From NCBI GenBank assembly GCA_964521075.1, contig CAZFPI010000050.1, forward strand, positions 1-18,981: a stretch of 18,981 nucleotides of DNA, read 5' to 3'. This stretch comes from Sterolibacterium sp964521075 (lineage in GTDB: Bacteria; Pseudomonadota; Gammaproteobacteria; Burkholderiales; Rhodocyclaceae). Shown piece after piece: positions 1 through 7,811 of this stretch. The notes under the pieces were generated by a model. The model had not been told where the DNA came from. It ran no database searches and was given only the letters and a program-made list of their open reading frames with translations. The stretch's first letter is position 1, and every line of letters starts with the position of its first letter. The translations under genes and the position numbers were made by a program.

Positions 1-678
1 CAGGAAGTTGCGGCCGATGATCATCGGCTCGGCTTCGGGGTGGTTGATGTTGGCGGGGATGATGGCGCGTCCGGCGGCGATTTCGGCGCGGACGAATTCC
101 GGTGTGATGATTTTCGGGATGCCCGCACCCAGCGGCTCGCCCGGGTGCTGGCGCAGCAGGAGTTCGGTCAGCCCTTCGCGTTTCTGGTTTTCGCGGATGG
201 CCACGAACTCCATCTCGGGGGTGATGATGCCGCGCCGGGCGTAGTGCATCTGGGTGACGTTGCCGCTGGCTCCGCCTCCTTCGCGTGCGCGGCGCGGTGG
301 GCGAGAAAGATTGAAGCGGATGCCGCTGCTGGCCGGGTTGTCGGCCCGCTCGCGGCCATAGACGGAGCTCAGGCCGGGCAGTTCTTCGCTGTCGCTACGT
401 TCAGCGATCCAGCCTGCCCGCAGGGGAGGCAGGCCGCTGCGAATGTCGATTTTGGCTTGCGGGTCGGTGTAGGGGCCGGAGCAGTCGTAGACATGGATGG
501 CCGGGTTGGCTTCGCTGCCGGATTGCGCCGGTGTGGCCGATTGGGTGATTTCACGCATGGGCACACGGATGTCGGGGCGGCTGCCGGTGATATAAACCTT
601 GCGCGAATTGGGCAGGGGCTGGACGCTGGCATCGTCGACGTGGGCTTGGGCGGCGAGAAATTTGTCGCTGGCATTCAT
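1..678 (-). CDS. thiC: Phosphomethylpyrimidine synthase ThiC, N-terminal part (cut by window edge)
   Basis: ThiC is the radical-SAM enzyme that rearranges aminoimidazole ribotide into HMP-phosphate, the pyrimidine half of thiamine. The window holds the first 226 codons, with the frame open to base 1. Visible family features are the N-terminal segment with PNSRKVYITG and VRVPMREI, then TQMHYARRGIITPEMEFVAI, and RAIIPANINHPEAEPMIIGR at the edge. The C-terminal CxxCxxxxC iron-sulfur motif lies outside. The ATG at 678 is supported by a GGAG ribosome site at 687-690, 8 bases upstream. The gene follows an SDR gene after 147 bp. No TPP-riboswitch consensus is visible in that leader. Identity is very secure; completeness cannot be judged. 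Confidence 0.96.
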   Translation of the reverse strand, partial: MNASDKFLAAQAHVDDASVQPLPNSRKVYITGSRPDIRVPMREITQSATPAQSGSEANPAIHVYDCSGPYTDPQAKIDIRSGLPPLRAGWIAERSDSEELPGLSSVYGRERADNPASSGIRFNLSRPPRRAREGGGASGNVTQMHYARRGIITPEMEFVAIRENQKREGLTELLLRQHPGEPLGAGIPKIITPEFVRAEIAAGRAIIPANINHPEAEPMIIGRNFL

Positions 679-825
679 TGCAAAAACTCCGCTTGTTGCT
701 GGTGTCGCGGGCAGTGTGCCTCGCGGGGGGAAGGGGGAATACCCGAGTAAAAAGTGAAACTACTGGAAAGCCTGCGGGATTGCAACCGGGATTGCAACGG
801 GCATCTTGCCGGTTTGGTGATTCGC
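679..825 (-). other. SDR-thiC intergenic leader, no TPP riboswitch motif seen
   Basis: This is the 147-bp gap between the SDR stop and thiC. On the minus strand I find neither CTGAGA nor ACCTGAT, the conserved TPP-riboswitch cores usually found ahead of thiC. A 12-bp imperfect tandem repeat (GATTGCAACCGG then GATTGCAACGGG on the plus strand, 778-801) sits in it, followed by a C-rich tract. I see no clear rho-independent terminator and no convincing promoter. Confidence 0.5.
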
Positions 826-1686
826 TTACGCGACGATTGCGCTGGAAAACTCGGGCGGATTGCCCAAGGCCTTGCGATAGGAGGGTGGCTGGCGGCCTTC
901 GAGATCGGTGATGCCGTAGTGTTTTGCCAGTTCGGCCACGACTTGAATCTGGCCGCTGCGGGAGAGCCGCTCGGGGTCGTTGTAGAGGGCGGCGAGGACG
1001 TGGCCGGGGAATTCGGGGGATTCGGCGACCTTGTAGGCTGCGCCGTATTTATCCGGTTCTGCGCCGCAGACTTGCCGGGTGCGTTCTGTTTTGACGAGCC
1101 CCAGCCAGACCGGGACGACGGTGACGCCATGCGGTTTGAAGTCGTGCGCCATGTCGTGTGCCATCTTGTCTGTGCCTGCCTTGCCCGCACCGTAGGCCGG
1201 GCCGTGCATGTAGCAGGTTCCGCCGAAGGAGGAGGTGAAGGCGAGCAGACCTTTGCGTTCGATCAGCAGCGGCGCGGCATGCCAGGCCGCGACGTAGCCG
1301 GAACGCAGGCCGACGTCGAGGAGGCTGAGTTCGTCGAGCGATTTGCGCCAGAAGGGGGCGTCTTCGGTCAGCCCGGGTGGCAGGGCAATGGCGTTATTGA
1401 CGAGGATGTCGATGCCGCCTTGTTCTTCGCCGATCCGTTCGAACAGGGCGCGAATCGAGTTGTCATCGGCGTGATCGCAGGCGACGGGAATGCCTCGTCC
1501 GCCGCGTGCCGTGATGATTGCGGCGGTGTCGTTGAGTGTGCCGCCCAGGCGGGATTCTGTAGCTTCGGAGAGGCTGCGGCCAGTGACGTAGACTGTCGCC
1601 CCCAGGCTGCCCAGGGCTTGGGCTATGCCTTTGCCGACGCCTCGGGATGCGCCGGTGACGACGCAGATTTTTCCTTGCAGGGACAT
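826..1686 (-). CDS. SDR-family oxidoreductase, DHRS1-like
   Basis: This is a classical short-chain dehydrogenase/reductase of 286 residues. Rossmann features are the TGASRGVGKGIA nucleotide-binding motif near residues 12-23, NNA in the central strand near residue 95, a catalytic serine in TSSFGG, and YGAGK as the YxxxK catalytic pair. The LVNNAIALPPG segment and the overall pattern resemble the DHRS1-like subgroup. TGR after the second strand suggests NADP(H) preference, which is an inference. The substrate cannot be told from sequence. The gene starts 25 bp after the phosphoribulokinase stop, so it probably shares that transcript. Its link to carbon fixation or to thiC downstream is unknown. 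The ribosome site is weak (a GGA about 9 bases upstream of ATG). Confidence 0.9.
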   Translation of the reverse strand: MSLQGKICVVTGASRGVGKGIAQALGSLGATVYVTGRSLSEATESRLGGTLNDTAAIITARGGRGIPVACDHADDNSIRALFERIGEEQGGIDILVNNAIALPPGLTEDAPFWRKSLDELSLLDVGLRSGYVAAWHAAPLLIERKGLLAFTSSFGGTCYMHGPAYGAGKAGTDKMAHDMAHDFKPHGVTVVPVWLGLVKTERTRQVCGAEPDKYGAAYKVAESPEFPGHVLAALYNDPERLSRSGQIQVVAELAKHYGITDLEGRQPPSYRKALGNPPEFSSAIVA

Positions 1687-1711
1687 GGAGTGGGTTCCGT
1701 TCGGAGAGTTG

Positions 1712-2584
1712 TCAGGCGCGTTTGCGGCTTTCCATGAGCCGCAGCACCATGGGGGTGAAGATCAGTTGCATGGCGAGTTCCATTTTTCCGCCGGGGATGA
1801 CGATGCTGTTGGCGCGGGACATGAAGGAGCCTGCGATCATCGAGAGCAGATAGGGGAAGTCGATGCCGTGCGGGTTGGCAAAACGGATGACCACAAAGCT
1901 TTCGTCCGCTGTGGGTATGTCGCGGGCGATGAAGGGGTTGGAGGTGTCGACCGTTGGAACACGCTGAAAATTGACGTGAGTACGCGCGAATTGCGGTGTG
2001 ATGTAGTGAACATAATCCGGCATGCGGCGCAGGATGGTATCCACTACGGCTTCTGTTGAGTAGCCGCGCGTGATTTTGTCGCGGTGCAGTTTTTGGATCC
2101 ATTCGAGGTTGATGATGGGGACGACACCGATCAGCAGATCGACGTGCCGGGCGACATCGACGGTTTCTGTGGCGATGGCTCCGTGCAGCCCTTCGTAGAA
2201 CAGGAGATCGCTGCCAGGCGGGATAGTCTCCCAGGGGGTGAATGTGCCCGCAGCTTGGCCAAAGGCGGTGGCTTCCTGTTCGTCGTGCAGATAGCGGCGT
2301 GCCTGCCCTGTGCCGGTCTGGCCGTAGCTTGCGAAGAGTGCTTCGAGTTCTTCGAGCAGATTCGCTTCCGGGCCGAAATGGCTGAAATGCTCGTTGCCCG
2401 CCGCTTCGGCATCGGCCATGGCTTGTCGCATGGCAATGCGATCGAAGCGGTGGAAGGAATCGCCTTCGATCATCGCTGCCGCAACGTGTTCACGCCGAAA
2501 AATGCTCTGGAAGGTGCGGGTGACCGAGCTGGTCCCCGCACCGGAGGAGCCGGTGATGGCGATGATCGGGTGTTTGAGCGACAT
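1712..2584 (-). CDS. cbbP: Phosphoribulokinase (Calvin cycle)
   Basis: It phosphorylates ribulose 5-phosphate with ATP to ribulose 1,5-bisphosphate, the CO2 acceptor of RuBisCO. The 290-residue length fits the proteobacterial class I enzyme. The P-loop GSSGAGTS is at residues 12-19. The catalytic base is Asp42 in EGDSFHR, Arg49 is present, and Glu131 in FYEGLHG is the Walker-B acid; these match the numbering known for the Rhodobacter enzyme. It lies 26 bp behind fructose-bisphosphatase, which regenerates the same cycle, so the two are probably co-transcribed. No RuBisCO or cbbR gene is in the window. The ATG at 2584 is preceded by a weak AGG. It could also be named prkB. Confidence 0.96.
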   Translation of the reverse strand: MSLKHPIIAITGSSGAGTSSVTRTFQSIFRREHVAAAMIEGDSFHRFDRIAMRQAMADAEAAGNEHFSHFGPEANLLEELEALFASYGQTGTGQARRYLHDEQEATAFGQAAGTFTPWETIPPGSDLLFYEGLHGAIATETVDVARHVDLLIGVVPIINLEWIQKLHRDKITRGYSTEAVVDTILRRMPDYVHYITPQFARTHVNFQRVPTVDTSNPFIARDIPTADESFVVIRFANPHGIDFPYLLSMIAGSFMSRANSIVIPGGKMELAMQLIFTPMVLRLMESRKRA

Positions 2585-2610
2585 GGCAGCCTGGGTGCGT
2601 GGGCAGGGGC

Positions 2611-3708
2611 TTACTGCGCGTTTTCACCCCGGAAGAGCGAGCGCGAGGAAAAGAGCGGTGAATCAAAGCCGCCCGTCTCGCCGGTCTTGTCGAATTCTTC
2701 GTGATAACGCCGGACGCGCTCGACTTCGGTTTTCGAGCCGAAAATGAAGGGGGCGCGTTGATGCAGGGATTCGGGCTGCAGTTCCACGACACGGCCTCGG
2801 CCCGTTGTGGCCAGCCCACCGGCTTGTTCCATGATGAAGGAGATGGGATTGGCTTCGTACATCAGCCGCAGACGGCTGGGTTTTTTCGGGTCTTTGGTGT
2901 CGCGCGGGTAGAGGAAGACGCCGCCGCGCGTGAGGATGCGGAAGGCTTCGGCAACCAGGGAGCCGACCCAGCGCATGTTGTAGTCTTTGCCCAGGGGGCC
3001 GTTTTTCCCCGCGAGACATTCGCCGATGAAACGCTTGACGGGCGGCTCCCAGAAACGTTCGTTGGAGGCGTTGATGGAGAATTCTTTGGTTTCTTCGGGG
3101 ATACGCATTTGCGGGTGGGTGAGGATGAAGTCACCCACATCGCGGTCCAGGGTGAAACAGTCGACGCCGTGGCCGGTGGTGAGCACCAGCATGGTCGAGG
3201 GGCCATAAAGGGCGAAGCCGGCGCAGACTTGCTCCGTGCCCGGTTGCAGGAAATCTTCGACCGTTACGGGGGCTTCCGGGTGGCGGGTGCGAAGGATGGA
3301 GAAGATCGTGCCGACGGTGACATTGACGTCGATATTGGAGCTGCCATCGAGCGGGTCGAAAATCAGCAGGTATTTGCCGCGCTTGAATTGCGGCGGAATC
3401 TGGTAAATGTCCTCCATTTCCTCGGAGGCCATGCCGGCAATGTGGCCCGACCATTCGTTTTCACGCAGCATGACATCGTTGCTGAGGACGTCGAGCTTTT
3501 TCTGGACTTCGCCTTGCACATTGACCGCTTCACCTCCGGCGGCATTGCCCAGCACACCGATGAGTGCGCCGCGCTGTACCTGGTTGGAGATGATTTTGAC
3601 GGAGGTGGCGATCGAGCTGAGCAGCCCGGAGAAGTCGCCGGAGACACCCGGGTGCAGGTGTTCTTGTTCGATGATGTAACGGGTCAGGGTTTTTTGGCGG
3701 TGGGGCAT
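2611..3708 (-). CDS. fbp: Fructose-1,6-bisphosphatase class I
   Basis: It hydrolyses fructose 1,6-bisphosphate to fructose 6-phosphate, in gluconeogenesis and in Calvin-cycle regeneration. The metal-binding FDPLDGSSNID motif is at about residues 117-127, and the active-site region RLRLMYEANPISFIMEQAGG lies towards the C-terminus. At 365 residues it is longer than the E. coli enzyme (about 332), mainly through a C-terminal tail ending SPLFSSRSLFRGENAQ. The ATG at 3708 has a good GAGGA site 6 bases upstream. The site lies inside a small inverted repeat (TCCTC/GAGGA). The gene sits directly upstream of phosphoribulokinase, so it probably serves the Calvin cycle; a cbbF label would also be reasonable. 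Confidence 0.96.
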   Translation of the reverse strand: MPHRQKTLTRYIIEQEHLHPGVSGDFSGLLSSIATSVKIISNQVQRGALIGVLGNAAGGEAVNVQGEVQKKLDVLSNDVMLRENEWSGHIAGMASEEMEDIYQIPPQFKRGKYLLIFDPLDGSSNIDVNVTVGTIFSILRTRHPEAPVTVEDFLQPGTEQVCAGFALYGPSTMLVLTTGHGVDCFTLDRDVGDFILTHPQMRIPEETKEFSINASNERFWEPPVKRFIGECLAGKNGPLGKDYNMRWVGSLVAEAFRILTRGGVFLYPRDTKDPKKPSRLRLMYEANPISFIMEQAGGLATTGRGRVVELQPESLHQRAPFIFGSKTEVERVRRYHEEFDKTGETGGFDSPLFSSRSLFRGENAQ

Positions 3709-3778
3709 GATGAATCCTCGATGACAGATGAGGAATTTTAGCAGCCTGCCCGGCGGAGCTATTGTCTTTCGGCGTGTT

Positions 3779-4291
3779 TTAGCGCATCAGCGCGCCGACG
3801 AGCTGTTTTCCCGTTTCCCGCAGACGCTGGTTGAGCAGCCGCAGCAGACCGCTGAGGATGGTGATGCCCAGTTGCGGATTGCTGGTGAAGATCTGGTCCA
3901 GGTCGTGGCGGTCGAGGACGGCGAATTTGACGGATTCGAGGGCCGAGCAGCTGGCAAAGCGCGGCGCACCATCGACGAGCGACATTTCGCCGACGGTTTC
4001 GCCTGCGGTGACGATGCCAATGCGTTGCGGTACGCCACGGGCACTTTGCTTGAGAATTTCGATTTTGCCTTCCAGGAGGAGAAGGACGAATTCTCCCGCT
4101 TCACCTTCGCGGATGATTTCGGCCCCTTCAGGCGCGCGGTAGCAGTGCATGTGGCGGGCAATCCCGGCCAGATCGGACGGGTTGAAGCCTTCAAAAAATG
4201 GAATGTGTCCGATGATGGCGTTGATTTCATCGAGGTGGTCGATGGCATCGCCGTATCGTTCAAATTCCGGAAAGCGTTTCCGTTCAGTCAT
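3779..4291 (-). CDS. Cyclic-nucleotide-binding-domain protein, stand-alone
   Basis: A 170-residue soluble protein made almost entirely of one CRP-type cNMP-binding beta-roll. IPFFEGFNPSDLAGIARHM (about residues 30-48) is the usual N-terminal helix-turn, EGEAGEFVLLLLEGKIEIL follows, and the phosphate-binding cassette is GEMSLVDGAPRFASC at 101-115 with the conserved Glu102 and Arg111. No helix-turn-helix follows, so it is not a CRP/FNR transcription factor; it may act by binding a partner. Ligand (cAMP, cGMP or other) is unknown. The start is well supported by AGGAG 6 bases before the ATG. It sits 70 bp upstream of fbp and 33 bp after the UbiA-like gene. Confidence 0.9.
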   Translation of the reverse strand: MTERKRFPEFERYGDAIDHLDEINAIIGHIPFFEGFNPSDLAGIARHMHCYRAPEGAEIIREGEAGEFVLLLLEGKIEILKQSARGVPQRIGIVTAGETVGEMSLVDGAPRFASCSALESVKFAVLDRHDLDQIFTSNPQLGITILSGLLRLLNQRLRETGKQLVGALMR

Positions 4292-4324
4292 GAGCTTCTC
4301 CTGCCGCAGTAGGTTTTCGCGCGA

Positions 4325-5218
4325 TTATAGCCAGCGTTGGAGAATCGCAAGCACCAGCATGAGCCAGCCGCTACCTGCCGCCAGCAGGTGCGGGTCGCGC
4401 AGGAGGATGCGGGCCGGGTCGCCACCTTCACCTTGCCGGTGGAGCAGGAAAAGGTAGCGGTACATGCCATAGACCACGAAAGGCACGGTGTAGATCAGGT
4501 GGGGCGAGCCGTGCAGCGCGATGGTTTCCGGATTGAGGGTGTAGAGACTGTAGGAAATGATGGTGGCGGCACTGGCGATGGTGATGAATTGGTCCAGCAT
4601 GGCGGGGGTGTAGTGTTCGAGCACTCGCCGGTGCGCTGCCGCGTCGTGGTTCAGTGCCATGCATTCCGCGCGACGTTTGGCGAATCCCAGGAAGAGGGTC
4701 AGCATCAGGCCGCACAGCAGGAGCCACCAGGAGGGCGGTATGCCCAGACCGCTCGTTCCCGCCAGGATGCGTAGCATGAAGCCGGCGGCGATGATGAAGA
4801 CATCGAGTACCGCGACGTGCTTGAGCCCCAGGGTGTAGCCGATGTTGAGGGCGACATAGCTGAAAAATACCCAGGGAGCCTGGTTGCCGCTGAGGAATAC
4901 CAGTGCCAGGCCGCCACCAAAGCAGCATAGCAGCAGGAGCATGGCCTGGGGCGATGAGACGGCTCCACTGGCCAGGGGACGATGCCGCTTTTCGGGATGC
5001 AGGCGGTCTTGTTCCCTGTCCATCCAGTCGTTCATGACATAGACGCCCGAGGCCAGGAGAGAGAAGGCGGCAAAGGCCATCAGGGCTTGCGTCAGCAGAT
5101 GGGGGGTTTGCCAGGCGTGGCCAAACAGCAGGCCGACGAAGACGAAGGCATTTTTCAGCCATTGGTGCGGGCGCATCAGGCGAAGCAGCGCGGGCAGGGA
5201 GGTTTTTATTGGCGACAT
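4325..5218 (-). CDS. UbiA-family prenyltransferase, decaprenyl-phosphate phosphoribosyltransferase (DPPR synthase)-like
   Basis: A 297-residue integral membrane protein with about eight or nine hydrophobic segments. It has RPHQWLKNAFVFVGLLFG at the N-terminus, the UbiA aspartate motif NDWMDREQD followed by HPEKRHRPLASG (about residues 62-86), and a second conserved block LKHVAVLDVFIIAAGFMLR followed by GFAKRRAE. This arrangement matches the DPPR-synthase branch (mycobacterial Rv3806c, 302 residues) rather than ubiquinone or heme UbiA enzymes. The family joins PRPP to polyprenyl phosphate, giving a lipid-linked pentose donor. Its ATG lies within the end of the preceding glycosyltransferase gene (13-bp overlap) with AGGA 5 bases upstream, suggesting coupled translation. 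The exact lipid and final sugar are not determinable. Confidence 0.88.
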   Translation of the reverse strand: MSPIKTSLPALLRLMRPHQWLKNAFVFVGLLFGHAWQTPHLLTQALMAFAAFSLLASGVYVMNDWMDREQDRLHPEKRHRPLASGAVSSPQAMLLLLCCFGGGLALVFLSGNQAPWVFFSYVALNIGYTLGLKHVAVLDVFIIAAGFMLRILAGTSGLGIPPSWWLLLCGLMLTLFLGFAKRRAECMALNHDAAAHRRVLEHYTPAMLDQFITIASAATIISYSLYTLNPETIALHGSPHLIYTVPFVVYGMYRYLFLLHRQGEGGDPARILLRDPHLLAAGSGWLMLVLAILQRWL

Positions 5219-6711
5219 GGCGTTCCTGGGAAGTAGCGGTCGCAGAAATAACAGCTTGTCTGGGGCAGCCAGGAGGGCAGGGCGTAATACTGTTCCCTTA
5301 TCCGCGAGAGAACGAGCTCCCGGTAGCGTTCGTAGTGAAAGCCGCGCCCCAGCACGATATGGAAATTCGCGCCGCGTACATTGAAGCTGCGTTGCTCGAT
5401 GTCGTGAAAATAGGGTGCGTATTCTTCGGGAGCCGGTGCGCTCTTTCGCAGGATCAGGATGTTCTTGCCTTCCAGCTTGCGGAAGTCTGTCAGGATGTCG
5501 TCATGCCGGGCGTGGCTGGAGCCCGGGCCGAAGACGGCAAAGTAGCGGCGGGCGTTGTAGCCGAAAGTGACGGCATTGGAATAGCCGTCGCTGGCGAAGA
5601 TGTAATCCTGCTCGTAGGGCTTGAGCTGGTCGAGCAGTTTTTGGGTGTCGATCGTGAGAACGATGCCGTCATACAGGCGCGAGTGTTTCCATGTTTCCAG
5701 CGGCAGTTGCGATATTGTGACGAACAGTAGCATGTGCGCGATGGCAAAGCCTGCGAAGAAGTTGACGAGACGGCGCAGCAGCCGGGGTTGCGATTCGAGC
5801 AGCCGGGCTGTCAGGATGAGGACGAAGGGGATGAAGGAGAGTACCCAGTGCAGGCCGATCTGCTTGGGCAGGGACAGGCCGGCAAACAGGGCCAGGGGGG
5901 CGAGTGCGATGAGGATCAGGGCCCGGCTTTCCGCATCGTGCCAGAGGCGGCAGAGTTCTTGTCTTTGTCGTACCAGCCACCAGATGACCGGCGGTGTCAG
6001 GGCGTAGAACATCATGCCGACATAAAGCAGTGGGGTCTTCCAGGATAATCCGGCGTCGCTGTTGCGATTGACGAAATTGAACATGTAATTCGCCCAGCAG
6101 TGGCCAGCATTCCACCAGGCCATGAGCCCCAGAGCGGGGATCACCAGGGCGTAACACAGCAGCAGGCCGGACCATTTGCGCGAACCCGGACGAATCAGGA
6201 CATGCAGCAGATAGGCGAATCCCAGCAGGGCGGCGAAGTATTTCGAGAGCACGGCACCGGCCAGGAAAAGGCCCGAGAGTGCGTAGTAGCGCAGGTCGTC
6301 GTCCCGCGCTGCGCGTAGCCAGGCCAGTGCCGAAAAGAAGGAGAAATAGACCAGCGCGGTGTCGGTTGTGACGATGACATTCCAGACGTTGAGCGGGGCC
6401 AGCAGGATGAGCGCGGCAACACTCCAGGCGAAGTTTTCACCGCGTGAAGCGAGAAAACGCGCCGCCGCCCAGGCGATGACGGCGGGGAGGAGTGTGGCGG
6501 GCAGGCGCAGCCACCAGGCGGCATCGGAGATTTGCAGCAGGGCTGCAAGCCACCAGCCGATCATCGGCGGGTGGTCGTAGAAGCCCCAGTCCGGGATTTT
6601 TCCCCACCAGATGAAATAAGCTTCGTCGCCGGTGATGGGCAGGGCGGCCGCCAGCCAGAAACGGAAGACGAGGGTGATGGCCAGCAGGGCGAGAAAGCGG
6701 TTGCGCGTCAT
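5206..6711 (-). CDS. GT-C membrane glycosyltransferase (GT39/ArnT-like, PMT_2 family)
   Basis: A multi-pass membrane protein of 501 residues from ATG 6711. The first segment (LALLAITLVFRFWLAAALP) leads into the periplasmic loop ITGDEAYFIWWGKIPDWGFYDHPP, whose acidic DE and DHPP are hallmarks of lipid-phosphosugar-dependent transferases such as ArnT and protein O-mannosyltransferases. Many further hydrophobic segments follow, then a soluble C-terminal domain from about residue 340. It probably transfers a sugar from a polyprenyl carrier to a periplasmic acceptor; the acceptor is unknown. A TTG at 6732 would add seven residues; neither start has a clear ribosome site, and I prefer the ATG. It follows aroG closely and overlaps the DPPR-synthase-like gene by 13 bp. 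Confidence 0.88.
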   Translation of the reverse strand: MTRNRFLALLAITLVFRFWLAAALPITGDEAYFIWWGKIPDWGFYDHPPMIGWWLAALLQISDAAWWLRLPATLLPAVIAWAAARFLASRGENFAWSVAALILLAPLNVWNVIVTTDTALVYFSFFSALAWLRAARDDDLRYYALSGLFLAGAVLSKYFAALLGFAYLLHVLIRPGSRKWSGLLLCYALVIPALGLMAWWNAGHCWANYMFNFVNRNSDAGLSWKTPLLYVGMMFYALTPPVIWWLVRQRQELCRLWHDAESRALILIALAPLALFAGLSLPKQIGLHWVLSFIPFVLILTARLLESQPRLLRRLVNFFAGFAIAHMLLFVTISQLPLETWKHSRLYDGIVLTIDTQKLLDQLKPYEQDYIFASDGYSNAVTFGYNARRYFAVFGPGSSHARHDDILTDFRKLEGKNILILRKSAPAPEEYAPYFHDIEQRSFNVRGANFHIVLGRGFHYERYRELVLSRIREQYYALPSWLPQTSCYFCDRYFPGTPCRQ

Positions 6712-6737
6712 GGGGTGTGGCTGGCCAAACAAGGCGT

Positions 6738-7811
6738 TCAGCGTTCTGCCAGTGCCAGGCGACGGTGGCGCACGGCTTCGGCCAGGGTGTCGAGCAAGGC
6801 GATGCTGTCTTCCCAGCCGAGGCAGGCGTCTGTGACTGAAACGCCGTATTCGAGGGCTTGCCCGGGGATGATGTCCTGGCGGCCCGGCTTGAGGTGGGAT
6901 TCGACCATGACGCCGAAGATGCGCTCATCGCCTGCTGCGATTTGCCCGGCAACCTCGCGGGCGACTTCGGTTTGCAGCTGGTATTGCTTGCGGCTGTTGG
7001 CGTGGGAGAAGTCGATCATCACCCGGGCCGCCATACCGGCCCCGGCCGCGCCCATCTCCTGACAGGCGGCTTCTACGCTGGCGGCGTCGTGATTGGGGGC
7101 TTTGCCGCCCCGCAGGATGAGGTGGCAATCTTCGTTCCCCAGTGTCGAGACGATGGCAGAATGCCCGGCCTTGGTGACGGAGAGGAAGTGATGGGGGCTC
7201 GCGGCGGCGCGAATGGCGTCGATGGCGATGCGGACATTGCCATCCGTGCCGTTCTTGAAGCCCACCGGGCAGGAGAGGCCGGAGGCGAGTTCGCGGTGGA
7301 TCTGCGATTCGGTGGTGCGCGCGCCGATGGCTCCCCAGCTGATGAGGTCGGCTGTGTATTGCGGTGTGATGGTGTCGAGGAATTCCGTGCCACAGGGCAG
7401 GCCGAGCTCGTTGATTTGCAGCAGGAGCTGGCGGGCCAGTTTCAGTCCGTCGTTGATGCGGAAGCTGCCATCGAGGGCGGGGTCGTTGATGAGCCCTTTC
7501 CAGCCGACGGTGGTGCGGGGCTTTTCGAAATAGACCCGCATGACGATGAGTAGGTCGTTGTTCAGCCGACGGGCCTCGGTTTTCAGCCGTTGTGCGTAAT
7601 CGAGTGCGGCTTGCGGGTCGTGAATGGAGCAGGGGCCGATGATGACCAGAAGGCGATCATCCGCGCCACGCAGGATGCGATGGATGCCGCGGCGGGCTGT
7701 ATCAGCGACTTGCGCGGTTGATTCGCTGCCAGGCAGGGTGTCGAGCAGGGCGGCGGGGGTGGTCAGTTCCTTGATTTCCTGGATGCGGACGTCATCGACA
7801 ACGGGCTTCAT
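6738..7811 (-). CDS. aroG: 3-deoxy-7-phosphoheptulonate (DAHP) synthase, class I
   Basis: It condenses phosphoenolpyruvate and erythrose 4-phosphate, the first step of the shikimate pathway. From ATG 7811 it has 357 residues, close to E. coli AroG (350). Characteristic blocks are LLVIIGPCSIHDPQAALDYA, MRVYFEKPRTTVGWKG, GFKNGTDG, and FGVMVESHL near the C-terminus. Which aromatic amino acid inhibits it cannot be read with confidence. An upstream in-frame TTG (7835) is unlikely to be used. No good Shine-Dalgarno precedes ATG 7811, and a second out-of-frame ATG lies 10 bases upstream. The stop is only a few bases before the glycosyltransferase, so the two may be co-transcribed. Confidence 0.95.
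   Translation of the reverse strand: MKPVVDDVRIQEIKELTTPAALLDTLPGSESTAQVADTARRGIHRILRGADDRLLVIIGPCSIHDPQAALDYAQRLKTEARRLNNDLLIVMRVYFEKPRTTVGWKGLINDPALDGSFRINDGLKLARQLLLQINELGLPCGTEFLDTITPQYTADLISWGAIGARTTESQIHRELASGLSCPVGFKNGTDGNVRIAIDAIRAAASPHHFLSVTKAGHSAIVSTLGNEDCHLILRGGKAPNHDAASVEAACQEMGAAGAGMAARVMIDFSHANSRKQYQLQTEVAREVAGQIAAGDERIFGVMVESHLKPGRQDIIPGQALEYGVSVTDACLGWEDSIALLDTLAEAVRHRRLALAER

Noticed and set aside
2701..3741. Long plus-strand open frame (346 codons) antisense to fbp, and similar long plus-strand frames opposite the SDR, phosphoribulokinase and aroG genes
   Set aside because: They are mirror frames produced by high-GC codon use in the real minus-strand genes. Their sequences are low-complexity in G, A, D and V, match no family I know, and lack ribosome sites.
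3779..4291. CRP/FNR transcription factor
   Set aside because: The protein ends right after the cNMP-binding beta-roll and a helix. No helix-turn-helix is present and the length of 170 residues leaves no room for one.
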